A stretch of 64,000 nucleotides of DNA from Dechloromonas sp. TW-R-39-2 (lineage in GTDB: Bacteria > Pseudomonadota > Gammaproteobacteria > Burkholderiales > Rhodocyclaceae): contig NZ_CP045202.1 of NCBI RefSeq assembly GCF_016864195.1, forward strand, positions 2,573,001 through 2,637,000, written 5' to 3'. This document shows positions 1-9,473 of this stretch, piece by piece; positions within the stretch are counted from its first letter, which is position 1, and every line of letters begins with the position of its first letter. The translations under genes and the position numbers were made by a program. The notes under the pieces were generated by a model. The model saw only the letters and a list, made by a program, of their open reading frames with translations, was not told the DNA's origin and made no database searches.

Positions 1-112
1 CAAGTGCGTCGGACATCGCATCGAGAATCATCTTGACCGCAAAATCAGCATCCTTCGCCACCAACTGCGGAAAACGCTCCGCCAGTCGGGCGATGAGCTC
101 GGATTTGGTCAT
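1..112 (-). CDS. ihfB: Integration host factor beta subunit, N-terminal part only
   Basis: The 37 codons present read [20 protein letters not shown] and onward through [12 protein letters not shown], which matches the N-terminal helices of IHF-beta (HU/IHF family, DNA-bending nucleoid protein acting as a heterodimer with IHF-alpha). The DNA-binding arms lie outside the window. The start is the ATG 12 bases after the rpsA stop, which is the classic rpsA-ihfB arrangement, so the gene is probably cotranscribed with rpsA. HU-beta is the only realistic alternative; the MTKSEL start and the rpsA linkage favour IHF. Confidence 0.9.
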   Translation of the reverse strand, partial: MTKSELIARLAERFPQLVAKDADFAVKMILDAMSDAL

Positions 113-124
113 GCCTTGAACCTA

Positions 125-1804
125 TCAGCCTTGCTGGTTGAGCTTGGCCTTCAGCAGGGCGCCCAGGTTGGTCGTACCGGAAGCAGCGGAGTTCGACTCT
201 GCAGAGAATTTCTGCATTGCTTCGTGCTGTTCGGCTTGATCCTTGGCCTTGACGGACAGGTTGATACCACGGGTCTTGCGATCCACGTTGATGATCATGA
301 CTTCAACCTCGTCACCCACCTTGAGGTGCTGCGACAGGTCGTCGATACGATCACGGGAGAACTCGGAAGCGCGCAGGTAACCTTCGTTCTCGCCATCCAG
401 CGTCATCACGGCGCCGCGGGCATCAACCGTCTTGACGGTAGCGCGCACGATGCTGTTCTTTTCGTGGGTAGCAATGAAGTTGGTGTACGGATCGCCTTCG
501 AGCTGCTTGATGCCGAGGGAGATGCGTTCCTTCTCGACATCAATGCCGAGAACGACGGCTTCAACTTCGTCACCCTTCTTGAAGTTGCGGATGGCTTCTT
601 CGCCGGTCGCAGACCAGGAGAGGTCGGACAGGTGAACCAGACCATCGATGCCACCAGGCAGACCGATGAAGATACCGAAGTCGGTGATGGACTTGATAGC
701 GCCCTTGACCTTGTCACCCTTCTTCTGGTTCATCGCGAAATCGTCCCACGGATTCGGCAGGCACTGCTTCATGCCGAGGGAGATACGGCGACGCTCTTCG
801 TCGATTTCGAGGATCATGACTTCGACTTCATCACCCAGGGAAACAACCTTGGACGGATGAACGTTCTTGTTGGTCCAATCCATTTCGGAAACGTGAACCA
901 GACCTTCGATGCCTTGTTCGATTTCAACGAATGAACCGTAGTCGGTCAGGTTGGTGACCTTGCCGAACAGGCGGGTACCAGCCGGGTAACGGCGGGCAAT
1001 ACCAACCCACGGATCGTCGCCCAGTTGCTTCATGCCCAAGGAGACGCGGTTCTTTTCTGCGTCGAACTTGAGGATCTTGGCGGTCACTTCGTCGCCCACG
1101 GCCAGAACTTCGGACGGGTGACGGACACGGCGCCAGGCCAGGTCGGTGATGTGCAGCAGGCCATCGATACCGCCGAGGTCGACGAACGCACCGTAATCGG
1201 TGATGTTCTTGACGATACCCTTGACGACAGTACCTTCCTTGAGGTTCTCGAGGAGCTTTTCGCGATCCTTGTCAGCGGTAGCTTCGAGCACGGCACGACG
1301 GGACATCACGACGTTGTTGCGCTTGCGATCGAGCTTGATGACCTTGAATTCGAGGGTCTTGCCTTCGTACGGGGTCGTGTCCTTGACCGGACGCATGTCG
1401 ACCAGCGAACCCGGCAGGAATGCGCGGACGCCGTTGGACATGACGGTGAGGCCGCCCTTGACCTTGCCGGTGATGGTGCCGGTGACCAGGGAGTTGTCGT
1501 TCAGGGCCTGTTCCAGGAAGTTCCAGGCGGCGATACGCTTGGCGCGGTCGCGCGACAGGCGGGTTGCGCCGTAGCCGTCTTCCAGCATTTCGATTGCGAC
1601 CTGGACGAAATCGCCAACGGCAACTTCCAGTTCGCCCTGATCGTTCAGGAATTCTTCGAGCGGAACATACGACTCGGATTTCAGGCCGGCATTGACCACA
1701 ACGAAGTTGTGATCGATGAGCACCACTTCTGCAGTGATGACTTCGCCTTGACGCATTTCCTGGCGAGCCAGGGATTCTTCAAATAGTTGAGCAAAAGATT
1801 CCAT
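125..1804 (-). CDS. rpsA: 30S ribosomal protein S1
   Basis: Full-length (559 aa) S1, the mRNA-binding protein that lets the 30S subunit recruit structured or leaderless-like messages. Six S1 (OB-fold) repeats follow each other, at roughly residues 20-87, 105-170, 190-260, 275-348, 362-435 and 448-522. The last four carry the typical G..V.G.V..I.DYGAFV / GLVH.SD.SW pattern. The usual start [12 protein letters not shown] is present. No Shine-Dalgarno sequence is visible in the 20 bases before the ATG, which fits the known autoregulated, structure-dependent initiation of rpsA in enterobacteria. It lies 92 bases downstream of aroA-cmk and directly upstream of ihfB. Confidence 0.98.
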   Translation of the reverse strand: MESFAQLFEESLARQEMRQGEVITAEVVLIDHNFVVVNAGLKSESYVPLEEFLNDQGELEVAVGDFVQVAIEMLEDGYGATRLSRDRAKRIAAWNFLEQALNDNSLVTGTITGKVKGGLTVMSNGVRAFLPGSLVDMRPVKDTTPYEGKTLEFKVIKLDRKRNNVVMSRRAVLEATADKDREKLLENLKEGTVVKGIVKNITDYGAFVDLGGIDGLLHITDLAWRRVRHPSEVLAVGDEVTAKILKFDAEKNRVSLGMKQLGDDPWVGIARRYPAGTRLFGKVTNLTDYGSFVEIEQGIEGLVHVSEMDWTNKNVHPSKVVSLGDEVEVMILEIDEERRRISLGMKQCLPNPWDDFAMNQKKGDKVKGAIKSITDFGIFIGLPGGIDGLVHLSDLSWSATGEEAIRNFKKGDEVEAVVLGIDVEKERISLGIKQLEGDPYTNFIATHEKNSIVRATVKTVDARGAVMTLDGENEGYLRASEFSRDRIDDLSQHLKVGDEVEVMIINVDRKTRGINLSVKAKDQAEQHEAMQKFSAESNSAASGTTNLGALLKAKLNQQG

Positions 1805-1860
1805 TGACGGAGAGAACTTTCATGCTGCTGCGAACCGTGAAATCCACAGCGGGTTAGGGT

Positions 1861-1890
1861 TAAAACAAGCTACCGGCCAGGGCGGCCGGC
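1861..1890 (-). terminator. Weak terminator or attenuator hairpin between aroA-cmk and rpsA
   Basis: On the minus strand, just after the aroA-cmk stop, CCGGCC and GGCCGG form a perfect 6-bp GC stem around a 5-base loop, followed by TAGCTTGTTTT. The U tract is interrupted, so this may be an attenuator, or part of the rpsA leader, rather than a full terminator. Confidence 0.4.
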
Positions 1891-1896
1891 AACACT

Positions 1897-3828
1897 TTAC
1901 AACGAAGCTTTCCTGCTCCAATCCAGCACCTGCGTCACCGCCTGTTCGATGGTGAGCCCGGTGGTGTCGAGCAATTCGGCATCCGCCTCCTGCCTGAGCG
2001 GAGCCACGCTGCGCTGAGAATCGCGCTCGTCACGTTGCCGCAGGTCTTGCAGAAGGTCCGTGAGATTAGCAGAGAATCCTTTTTCCTTCAACTGCTTATA
2101 GCGACGATCAGCCCTCGCTTCGGCACTGGCGGTCAGGAAGACCTTGAGCCTGGCCCGGGGGAAAATGACCGACCCCATGTCGCGCCCGTCGCCAACCAGA
2201 CCGGGGACTTTGTTGAAAACCCGCTGACGGAACAACAATGCAGCACGCACGGCAGGCAGCGCCGCAACCTTGGAGGCTCCGGCAGAAATTTCCTCGGTAC
2301 GAATGCTGTCGCCAACCAACTGGCCATTCAGCGTGATATCTGACTCGAAAAACTCGACATCGAGCGCAGCAGCTATCGCAGCCACCCCCACCTCGTCAGC
2401 CCAGTCAACGCCGGCTTGACGTGCAGCCAGCGCGGTCAGGCGGTAAAGCGCCCCCGAGTCGAGATAGGCATAACCCAGTGCCGCTGCAACACGACCGGCA
2501 ACAGTGCCCTTGCCCGAAGCCGATGGGCCATCGATGGCGATCACTGGCGCGGCCTGGCTGACCGTAGCAAAACGCTCGAAATAATCCGGGAAGGTTTTGG
2601 CAACGCATTTCGGATCATTGATCCGCAAGGGCGTACCGAAAGCGGCGAGCGAGAAACACATCGCCATGCGGTGGTCATCGTAAGTATCGATCGCCGCCGG
2701 CTTGAGTGTCGCGGGTGTAACGCGGATAAAGTCCTCGCCCTCTTCCACAACAGCGCCCAGTTTGCGCAACTCGGTGGCCATCGCGGCAATCCGGTCTGTT
2801 TCCTTGACTCGCCAGCTGGCAATGTTGCGCAAAGTGGTCGTACCTTTGGCGAACAGCGCTGCAGTAGCCAAGGTCATCGCGGCATCGGGAATATGGTTGC
2901 AATCAAGGTCGACCGCGACAAGCCCGGATTTCGGCGCCTTGGCCGTCATCCAATTCGGCCCCATGTCGATCTCCGCCCCCATCCGGGCAAGCGCCTCGGC
3001 AAATTTAACATCGCCCTGAATGGAGTCGGCGCCAACTCCCTCAACTCGAACAGGGCCACCACCAATTGCCCCCAGCGCCAGGAAATAGGAGGCCGATGAG
3101 GCATCGCCTTCGACATAAACCGTACCGGGAGAAATATAGCGACTACCGGCCGGCACGGTGAAACGCTGCCAGCCTTCACGCTGCACATGAACGCCGAAGC
3201 GCGCCATGATGGCCAGCGTGATTTCGATATACGGCTTGGAAATCAGCTCCCCGACCACGTCGACCGTGGCAGCCTCGCCAGTCAGCGGCAAAGCCATCAG
3301 CAGGCCAGTCAGGAACTGACTGGAAACGTCGCCACGCACCTTGACCACACCGCCGGGCTGGATATTGGCCGGTTTAAGATGTAGCGGCGGATAACCGTCA
3401 TTGCCGAGATAGGTGACGTCGGCGCCCAACTGACGTAGGCCATCGACCAGATCACCGATCGGCCGCTCATGCATCCGGGCGACACCTTTCAGTATGTAGT
3501 CCCCGCCAGCCAACGCCAGCGCCGCAGTCAACGGGCGGAATGCCGTACCGGCATTACCCAGAAACAACTCGGCCTGCTTGACAGGAATGCGCCCTGCGCA
3601 ACCTTTGATCAGCCAGTTTTCACCGTCCAGGTGGGTCGCACCGACACCAAGGATTTTCAGGGCATCGAGCATGCGCTCGGTATCGTCCGAAGCCAGCAAG
3701 TCACGCACCTCGGTTTCACCCTCTGCCAGCGCAGCAAGCAGGAGAACCCGGTTGGAGATGCTCTTTGAACCGGGGAGACGAACGGTACCGGCGGCGGAAA
3801 TCAGTTGGGGAAGATCGAGGAATTCCAT
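1897..3828 (-). CDS. aroA-cmk: Fused EPSP synthase - cytidylate kinase (AroA-Cmk)
   Basis: A single 643-aa reading frame carries two enzymes. Residues 1 to about 420 are 5-enolpyruvylshikimate-3-phosphate synthase (shikimate pathway): PGSKSISNR near residue 20, [10 protein letters not shown] near 90, and DDHRMAM near 390. From about residue 427 the chain is cytidylate kinase (CMP/dCMP to the diphosphate): P-loop [16 protein letters not shown], and [12 protein letters not shown]. The linker is very short, with no stop or restart. In most relatives aroA and cmk are adjacent separate genes upstream of rpsA; this fused form is known from some betaproteobacteria. The ATG lacks a clear Shine-Dalgarno sequence. 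The upstream neighbours tyrA, hisC and pheA of the usual block are displaced by more than 30 kb. Confidence 0.97.
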   Translation of the reverse strand: MEFLDLPQLISAAGTVRLPGSKSISNRVLLLAALAEGETEVRDLLASDDTERMLDALKILGVGATHLDGENWLIKGCAGRIPVKQAELFLGNAGTAFRPLTAALALAGGDYILKGVARMHERPIGDLVDGLRQLGADVTYLGNDGYPPLHLKPANIQPGGVVKVRGDVSSQFLTGLLMALPLTGEAATVDVVGELISKPYIEITLAIMARFGVHVQREGWQRFTVPAGSRYISPGTVYVEGDASSASYFLALGAIGGGPVRVEGVGADSIQGDVKFAEALARMGAEIDMGPNWMTAKAPKSGLVAVDLDCNHIPDAAMTLATAALFAKGTTTLRNIASWRVKETDRIAAMATELRKLGAVVEEGEDFIRVTPATLKPAAIDTYDDHRMAMCFSLAAFGTPLRINDPKCVAKTFPDYFERFATVSQAAPVIAIDGPSASGKGTVAGRVAAALGYAYLDSGALYRLTALAARQAGVDWADEVGVAAIAAALDVEFFESDITLNGQLVGDSIRTEEISAGASKVAALPAVRAALLFRQRVFNKVPGLVGDGRDMGSVIFPRARLKVFLTASAEARADRRYKQLKEKGFSANLTDLLQDLRQRDERDSQRSVAPLRQEADAELLDTTGLTIEQAVTQVLDWSRKASL

Positions 3829-3889
3829 GATGACTCTGTTTATAACGCTGACAAAAACCCTGCTATCCCCTCAAAAGGCAGCAGAAGGA

Positions 3890-3920
3890 AAGGCGTGGCC
3901 TATATTGCGGCGCACGCCTT
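3890..3920 (-). terminator. Inverted repeat at the end of the glycan cluster
   Basis: AAGGCGTG and CACGCCTT (8-bp stem, 15-base loop with a further GCC/GGC pairing) lie in the 98-base gap between the last glycan gene and aroA-cmk. On the minus strand the stem is followed by TCCTTCTG, so a classical U run is missing. The rest of the gap contains an AT-rich TTATAAAC stretch about 15 bases before aroA that could be a -10 element, but no convincing -35 partner was found. Confidence 0.35.
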
Positions 3921-3926
3921 GACTCA

Positions 3927-5765
3927 TTACATTTGCGGGAGATACTCCGGCACAAAATATTGCAGGCGCACCTTCAGAAGCCGCTCATCCTCAGGCTGAC
4001 GGCCAGCCACCCAGTCAAGCAACTCCGCCTGCCAAACAGGCCCAGGCGACACCTCCGCCTGACCTACCCTCAATTTGGGATGCGGTGTAGCCAGTGTGCA
4101 CTCGTTGTCCGTCAACAACTCTTCGTACAATTTCTCCCCTGGCCGCAAACCGGTAAAGACAATCTTGATTTCGTCATCCGAAAATCCGCTCAGGCGAATC
4201 ATGTCCTTGGCCAAATCGGCGATACGGATCGGCTCACCCATTTCAAGAACAAAAATTTCGCCGCCCTGCCCCATTAAACCAGCCTGCAGGACAAGTTGCG
4301 CCGCTTCAGGGATCAGCATGAAGTAGCGAATTATGTCTGGATGCGTCACCGTGACCGGCCCGCCCCTGGCAATCTGCTCACGAAATTTTGGAATCACGGA
4401 GCCATTGCTACCCAAAACATTGCCGAAACGAACTGTGATGAAACGCGTGCTGCAATTCTGATCGAAGCCAGCCAGAACGCGCTCGGCAAGACGCTTGGTG
4501 GCTCCCATGACATTGGTCGGATTAACCGCTTTGTCGGTCGAGATCAGAACAAATTTTTCGACGCCATAACGGATTGATGTTTCAGCCAAACAACGCGAAC
4601 CACCGACATTGTTACGCACCGCCTCCCAAGCATTGCCACTTTCCATCAAAGGGACATGCTTGTAAGCAGCGGCATGAAAAACAACTGCCGGCTTGTAGGC
4701 GGCAAAAACGCCATCAAGCCGGGCGGCATCTTTCACATCCCCCACAACACAGGCAATCCTGATTTCGGGGAAAAGCGAGGAAAACTCCTGTTCGATCTGA
4801 TAGAGGGCAAATTCGGAAAGTTCAAACAAGACCAGCAAACTCGGCTGAAAAGAGGCAATCTGGCGCGCCAGTTCTGAACCAATCGACCCCCCGGCACCGG
4901 TGACCAGTACGTGACGCCCACCGAGCAAGCCGCGCAGCCCTTCATCATCCAGCAATACAGGTTCCCGCCCCAGCAAATCTTCCAGTTGAACCTGACGCAT
5001 TTGTGAAACAGCCACATTACCGGCCAGCATATCGTTCAGACTGGGCACCGTCAGGACTGCCAAACCGGCTTGTACAGCAGCTTCCATCGCAACCCTGCGC
5101 TCATGCGCACCTGCCTCCGGCATCGCCACGATGGCTCGCCGTACCTCCAGTTTCTCAGACCACAGCGCAACGTCCTTGACTGGGCCGAGGATGCGAACCC
5201 CTCTGAGTTCATTGCCAGCACGTCTTGGCGTATCGTCGAGCAAACCAACGACACGCCAGTCGTCAGAATGCGCCAATTCGCGCAACAAACGCTCAGCCGC
5301 ATCACCAGCACCAAGAACAAGTACCGGCTCCCCACCCAAGGCGAGGTGACCGTACAGCATACGATCTTTCCAGGCACGGTAGATAAACCGACTCCCCCCC
5401 ATGACGACAACCAGCAAAATCGGATGCAGTACAAAAACAGACCGGGGGATGAAGGGGAAGCCCAATAGTTGAACGGCGGCAGCGACAGCAATTGCGGCCA
5501 TCCCGACCGCCATGATGATACGCCGCAAGTCCATTACGCTGGCATATCTCCAGATACCACGATACAGACCCATCATCCAGTAAATCGGGACATGCAAACA
5601 GGCAAGTACAGGCAGGGAAAGCAACGCTCCACGCATGAAATCCGGCGGAACATCAAGATTGAATCGAAGCCAGTACGAGGCATACCAGCACAGCACCAAT
5701 GCCGCGACGTCATGAAGACAGGCGAGCAGGCGCCGGGCACCCCCCGAAAAATGGAATGAGGACAA
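3927..5765 (-). CDS. WbpM/PglF-type membrane nucleotide-sugar 4,6-dehydratase
   Basis: 612 aa. Four predicted membrane helices in the first ~130 residues are followed by a Rossmann-like region (VLVLGAGDAAERLL near 150) and a second, catalytic SDR domain with TGAGGSIGSEL near residue 290, HAAAYKHVPLMES near 365 and STDKAVNP...GATKR near 400. This is the architecture of WbpM, PglF and CapD, which convert UDP-GlcNAc to the 4-keto-6-deoxy sugar at the inner membrane. As in that family, Met (not Tyr) sits three residues before the active-site Lys region. The reading frame opens with TTG 49 bases after the PglE-like gene; no better start is visible. With the next four genes it would make UDP-N,N'-diacetylbacillosamine or a related QuiNAc4N sugar. 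Confidence 0.9.
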   Translation of the reverse strand: MSSFHFSGGARRLLACLHDVAALVLCWYASYWLRFNLDVPPDFMRGALLSLPVLACLHVPIYWMMGLYRGIWRYASVMDLRRIIMAVGMAAIAVAAAVQLLGFPFIPRSVFVLHPILLVVVMGGSRFIYRAWKDRMLYGHLALGGEPVLVLGAGDAAERLLRELAHSDDWRVVGLLDDTPRRAGNELRGVRILGPVKDVALWSEKLEVRRAIVAMPEAGAHERRVAMEAAVQAGLAVLTVPSLNDMLAGNVAVSQMRQVQLEDLLGREPVLLDDEGLRGLLGGRHVLVTGAGGSIGSELARQIASFQPSLLVLFELSEFALYQIEQEFSSLFPEIRIACVVGDVKDAARLDGVFAAYKPAVVFHAAAYKHVPLMESGNAWEAVRNNVGGSRCLAETSIRYGVEKFVLISTDKAVNPTNVMGATKRLAERVLAGFDQNCSTRFITVRFGNVLGSNGSVIPKFREQIARGGPVTVTHPDIIRYFMLIPEAAQLVLQAGLMGQGGEIFVLEMGEPIRIADLAKDMIRLSGFSDDEIKIVFTGLRPGEKLYEELLTDNECTLATPHPKLRVGQAEVSPGPVWQAELLDWVAGRQPEDERLLKVRLQYFVPEYLPQM

Positions 5766-5814
5766 GTTAATGACTCAGCAAGAGATCATGAAACGCGTAT
5801 TTTACGCGAACAGT

Positions 5815-7020
5815 TCATGACTTGGACTGATCTGCCGCAAGGCACATGACTTCAGCAACGACCTCGGCAACCAACGCCATCTCGCGGGTACCAAGTGTAG
5901 GATGGATCAAGAAACACAAACTGGTATTACTCAGCTCATGGGCAATATGCAATGGCTGGGCAGGTCCCCAGCCTCGTTCGAGGAACGCTTTTTCACGATA
6001 GATCTCGCTACACGACCCCACCGAGCACGGGACGCCGCGTAACTCGATTTCCGCCATCACCCGGTCACGTGACCAGCCGGGAAGCAGTTGCTCGGGAAGC
6101 ACAAACGCATAGAATTTATACCATGCATGCTCGACCGACTCCGGTGGGACGGGGATTCGCAAACCCTGCACCCGGCTTAGTGCTGCAGTCAAATAGCCGG
6201 CATTTGCTTTACGCTGTGCCTGCCAACCGGGTAGGCGACGTAACTGAATCCGGCCCAGTGCCGACTGCATTTCAGTCAAACGCCAATTGGTCCCAAAAGA
6301 TTCAGTCAGCCAGCGAAAACCGGGAGGATGTTGACGGTGATAAACCGCTTCATGACTGCGCCCGATATCTTTGTAAGCCCAGGCCCGTGACCAGGCAGTT
6401 TCGTCATCAAGCGCGAGTACTCCCCCCTCACCGCCCGTCGTAATGATCTTGTCCTGACAAAAAGAGAAAGCGGCCGCATGCCCAAAGCTGCCAACCGGCT
6501 TACCTTTAAAAAAGGCGCCATGCGCTTGAGCACAATCCTCAATGACGATCAGGCCATGCTGGTCGGCAAAGGCCATGATTTCATCCATGGCACATGGCCA
6601 GCCGGCCAAATGCACAACAACAATCGCACGTGTCTTCGGCGTCAGAACTGCACTGATCGTTTCAATAGTCAGCACCTGACTGTCACGGTCAACATCCGCC
6701 ACGACAGGAATTGCACCGCGCATGACGGCGCAACTGGCAGAGGCAATGTAAGTCCTTGAGGGCACGATGACCTCTGCCCCTTCACCGATGCCAAATGCTT
6801 CCAGCGCGAGTTCCAGGGCCAGCGTTCCATTGGCCACGGCAATCACATGCCGGCGACCGAGATAGGCCGCATACTCCTGCTCGAAAAGACGGGATTCTTC
6901 TCCAGTCCAATAATTGACCTTGCCTGAGCGAAGTACGGTTGTCACAGCCGAAATCTGCTCATCATCATAAAAAGGCCAGGGGGCGGCCAATGCCTGCCGA
7001 ATGCGATCTTTCGTTTCCAA
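5815..7020 (-). CDS. DegT/DnrJ/EryC1/StrS aminotransferase (PglE-like)
   Basis: 401 aa PLP-dependent sugar aminotransferase. The fold markers are ANGTLALELAL near residue 65, VIEDCAQAHGA near 160 and FSFCQDKIITTGGEGG near 185, where the Lys of QDK is the expected Schiff-base residue. It would transfer an amino group from glutamate to C4 of the 4-keto sugar made by the WbpM-like enzyme. It begins with TTG, eight bases after the stop of the PglD-like gene. A second, distinct member of the same family (LegC) lies at 30797-31972, so the two aminotransferases probably serve separate pathways. Confidence 0.88.
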   Translation of the reverse strand: METKDRIRQALAAPWPFYDDEQISAVTTVLRSGKVNYWTGEESRLFEQEYAAYLGRRHVIAVANGTLALELALEAFGIGEGAEVIVPSRTYIASASCAVMRGAIPVVADVDRDSQVLTIETISAVLTPKTRAIVVVHLAGWPCAMDEIMAFADQHGLIVIEDCAQAHGAFFKGKPVGSFGHAAAFSFCQDKIITTGGEGGVLALDDETAWSRAWAYKDIGRSHEAVYHRQHPPGFRWLTESFGTNWRLTEMQSALGRIQLRRLPGWQAQRKANAGYLTAALSRVQGLRIPVPPESVEHAWYKFYAFVLPEQLLPGWSRDRVMAEIELRGVPCSVGSCSEIYREKAFLERGWGPAQPLHIAHELSNTSLCFLIHPTLGTREMALVAEVVAEVMCLAADQSKS

Positions 7021-7028
7021 CTTGCTAC

Positions 7029-7685
7029 CTATACCTTTTCATGCCAACCGGCATTCTGCTTATTGATGACCCGGTTGGTTCCGCCAACCACCGTTTCATT
7101 GTCGGGGACATCCCTGATCACCGTAGTTCCTGCTCCGGCCATCGACCATTTCCCCAAACTAACACCAGGAATGATTGTCACACTGGCCCCCAACTCGGCA
7201 CCCTCACCCAGCCTGACGGCACCACACAAACAACTCATAGGTGCAATCGTACAAAAATCAGCAATCTGACAATCATGCGAGACAACCGCACCGGTATTGA
7301 CGATGACGTGCCGACCTATTTTGACGTCCGCCGTCAGAATGGCCCCAGCAGAAACCATACACCCCGGCTCCAGGATGACCGAATTACCAACCTGTGCAGA
7401 CGGATGAATCAGCGTTGCAAACTCTGCCGATTCCTGCAAAAGAAGTTCATTCACTACCCTGCGCCTGACCGCAGGTGAACCAATGGCAACCACCATGTGG
7501 CACGTTTTTCCACGTAGCCAGGCCATTCCGCCCAAAACTGGGCAGCCGGCAACCTCAGTCGAGCGCGCAAAGTCGTCAATAAAACCAAGGAAATTCCAGG
7601 TTGGAGAAACCCGGTTGATCGCCAGGATGCTTTGATGCACCTCACGCGCATGACCACCTGCGCCGACAATGACGAGGTCTTTCAT
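7029..7685 (-). CDS. PglD/NeuD-family sugar N-acetyltransferase
   Basis: 218 aa. An N-terminal PglD_N-type domain (LVIVGAGGHAREV) is followed by a left-handed beta-helix of hexapeptide repeats with TGAVVSHDCQI, where the His corresponds to the PglD catalytic base, and ends in GNAG-like caps. The family acetylates the 4-amino group of UDP-4-amino sugars (PglD) or GDP-4-amino sugars (LegH/NeuD types). Its place between the PglE- and PglC-like genes, overlapping the latter by ATGA, favours the bacillosamine role. It is the only NeuD-type enzyme in the window, so it might also serve legionaminic acid synthesis. Confidence 0.88.
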   Translation of the reverse strand: MKDLVIVGAGGHAREVHQSILAINRVSPTWNFLGFIDDFARSTEVAGCPVLGGMAWLRGKTCHMVVAIGSPAVRRRVVNELLLQESAEFATLIHPSAQVGNSVILEPGCMVSAGAILTADVKIGRHVIVNTGAVVSHDCQIADFCTIAPMSCLCGAVRLGEGAELGASVTIIPGVSLGKWSMAGAGTTVIRDVPDNETVVGGTNRVINKQNAGWHEKV

Positions 7686-8284
7686 GGAGTTTTCTCCGTG
7701 TTTCCCATGAATTCCGGCATTGTCACATGCCCAGTGGCGCTCACACCACTGCTTACAAATACCTTTTTCACCGTTATCAGGAGAATGCGGAGATCAAGCC
7801 AGAAAGAATGGTGATCAACATACCAGACATCAAGATCAAATCGCTTTTCCCAAGAAATGGCATTGCGGCCATTCACCTGAGCCCATCCGGTAATACCCGG
7901 CCTCACCTCATGACGGCGAGCCTGATGGTTCGAATAACGTGACAAATATTGCATTAACAATGGCCGAGGCCCAACCAGGCTCATATCACCCACCAGCACA
8001 TTCCACAATTGCGGCAGCTCATCCAGACTCAGCTTGCGTATTGTTTTCCCGAATCCACCAAGGCGAATCTCGTCCGGCAAAAGCTCTCCGTTGGCATCGC
8101 ACGCATTGCTCATGGTTCTAAACTTGTAAAGCATGAATGGTTTGCCATGCAACCCCGGGCGCTGCTGTCTGAAGAAAACAGGACTGCCCAAACGCAACCT
8201 GATCATGAGGGCTACAAGCAAGATGAGTGGCAGCAGAATAATTACTGCAACAGAAACCAGAACAAAATCAAACAGGCGCTTCAT
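7682..8284 (-). CDS. PglC-like phosphoglycosyl transferase (initiating enzyme)
   Basis: 200 aa, the small monotopic phosphoglycosyl transferase type: one N-terminal re-entrant hydrophobic helix (residues 5-28), then [18 protein letters not shown], the catalytic Asp-Glu pair in KLSLDELPQ and GWAQVNGR. It would transfer a sugar 1-phosphate from a UDP sugar to undecaprenyl phosphate and so start glycan assembly at the inner membrane. The adjacent PglD/E/F-like genes suggest that the sugar is diacetylbacillosamine or a close relative. It overlaps the GT4 gene upstream by 17 bases and the PglD-like gene downstream by 4. Confidence 0.92.
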   Translation of the reverse strand: MKRLFDFVLVSVAVIILLPLILLVALMIRLRLGSPVFFRQQRPGLHGKPFMLYKFRTMSNACDANGELLPDEIRLGGFGKTIRKLSLDELPQLWNVLVGDMSLVGPRPLLMQYLSRYSNHQARRHEVRPGITGWAQVNGRNAISWEKRFDLDVWYVDHHSFWLDLRILLITVKKVFVSSGVSATGHVTMPEFMGNTEKTP

Positions 8285-9425
8285 GCTTTATCTCCAGCCT
8301 GCCATTCAAATAATCAAGCAGTGCAGCAGTTACTCTCTCTGACGAAAATTCATTCACGACTCGCTCACGAGCTGCAAGTGCATATTGTTGACGTTGCTCG
8401 GCAGAAGCAATCAACACCTTGAGCCCGTCCGACAACTCATCAACTTTCCGTGGTGCATGCAAGATGCCCGTTTTTCCATCCAGCACGGCATCGGTCAAAC
8501 CATAAATTCTCGATGCAACAGCGGGCACACCAACTGCTGCAGCCTCGATAATGACCGAGCCAAATCCTTCTCGATAGCTGGGTAAGCAAAAAACATCCGC
8601 TGCAGCCATATATTTTTCGGGCAGGGGCGTGTAATCAACAAAATGCAGGCGATCCAGATTCAAGGCACAAATCTGACGAATATCCTCCCGCAATGCACCT
8701 TCATCCGGCCCCACAAAAAGAAGATGTGCAGCCGGACACTCCCCCGCAATCGCGTCGAATGCCCGCGCTAGGTCGAGAACCCCCTTATCCGTATTCAGAC
8801 GACCAAGAAATAGCAAAATCACATTGTCGTCATTGAGGCTCAATTGCCGACGAATTTCCTCCCTGGCCAGAAAATCTGGTTTGAATCTCTGCAAATCAAC
8901 GCCACTAATCGACCCGCTGGCCAAAACACAGGATTTTTTCCCTGAAACGATGCCCTCGGCAATCAGGAATTGGCGCTGTGTTTCGCTATCAACGAGAATA
9001 TCCGTCGCAAGCCAGGCAATCAGCCTGTCCATGAACTTAAGCACTTGACGCATTGGACCATGCCTGGTGACCCAGACCTGTCCGGTAAAGAAGTGAATGC
9101 GGACAGGGATGCCGGCCAAAAATCCAGCCAGCATGGACAGCAAGCCAGCCTTTGGTGTTACCGAGACAATTCCATCAAAGTGCTGCCGCCTGAAATGTGA
9201 AAACAACTCAAGACATGCCTTGAGATCTGCCAGCAGGTTAATCGGACGAACGATGGAAACAGGCTGGAGACGCCCCGAAACACCTTCACGTGCAAGGAGT
9301 TCGCGGTCGTTGGTATTAGCCATCACCGTCAATTCAAATTTTTCCCCGATTGCCACAAGGTGCTTTACGAGAAAAGCCTTGACCGTCATATCAGCCGATA
9401 CCACAAATGCAAGGCTACGTTTCAT
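8268..9425 (-). CDS. GT4-family glycosyltransferase (PglA-like)
   Basis: 385 aa GT-B enzyme of family 4. The N-terminal half has LVKHLVAIGEKFELTV and SVTPKAGLLSMLAG; the C-terminal half carries LLFLGRLNTDKGVLDL and the donor-binding CLPSYREGFGSVIIEAAAVG with its EX7E Glu pair. A strong ribosome site (AAGGAGAGGAA) precedes the ATG. Its position next to the PglC-like gene suggests it adds the second sugar to the lipid-linked first one, but donor and acceptor cannot be read from the sequence. Confidence 0.85.
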   Translation of the reverse strand: MKRSLAFVVSADMTVKAFLVKHLVAIGEKFELTVMANTNDRELLAREGVSGRLQPVSIVRPINLLADLKACLELFSHFRRQHFDGIVSVTPKAGLLSMLAGFLAGIPVRIHFFTGQVWVTRHGPMRQVLKFMDRLIAWLATDILVDSETQRQFLIAEGIVSGKKSCVLASGSISGVDLQRFKPDFLAREEIRRQLSLNDDNVILLFLGRLNTDKGVLDLARAFDAIAGECPAAHLLFVGPDEGALREDIRQICALNLDRLHFVDYTPLPEKYMAAADVFCLPSYREGFGSVIIEAAAVGVPAVASRIYGLTDAVLDGKTGILHAPRKVDELSDGLKVLIASAEQRQQYALAARERVVNEFSSERVTAALLDYLNGRLEIKHEAPV

Positions 9426-9473
9426 TTCCTCTCCTTGCCGGCGCCATAAAGCACCAGGCCATCATGAAAATCT

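Noticed and set aside
1866-1880. An ops-like GGTAGCTTG (RfaH recruitment) motif on the minus strand
   Set aside because: It lies downstream of aroA-cmk and before rpsA, not upstream of the glycan operon, and matches only the core; it is also part of the hairpin there.
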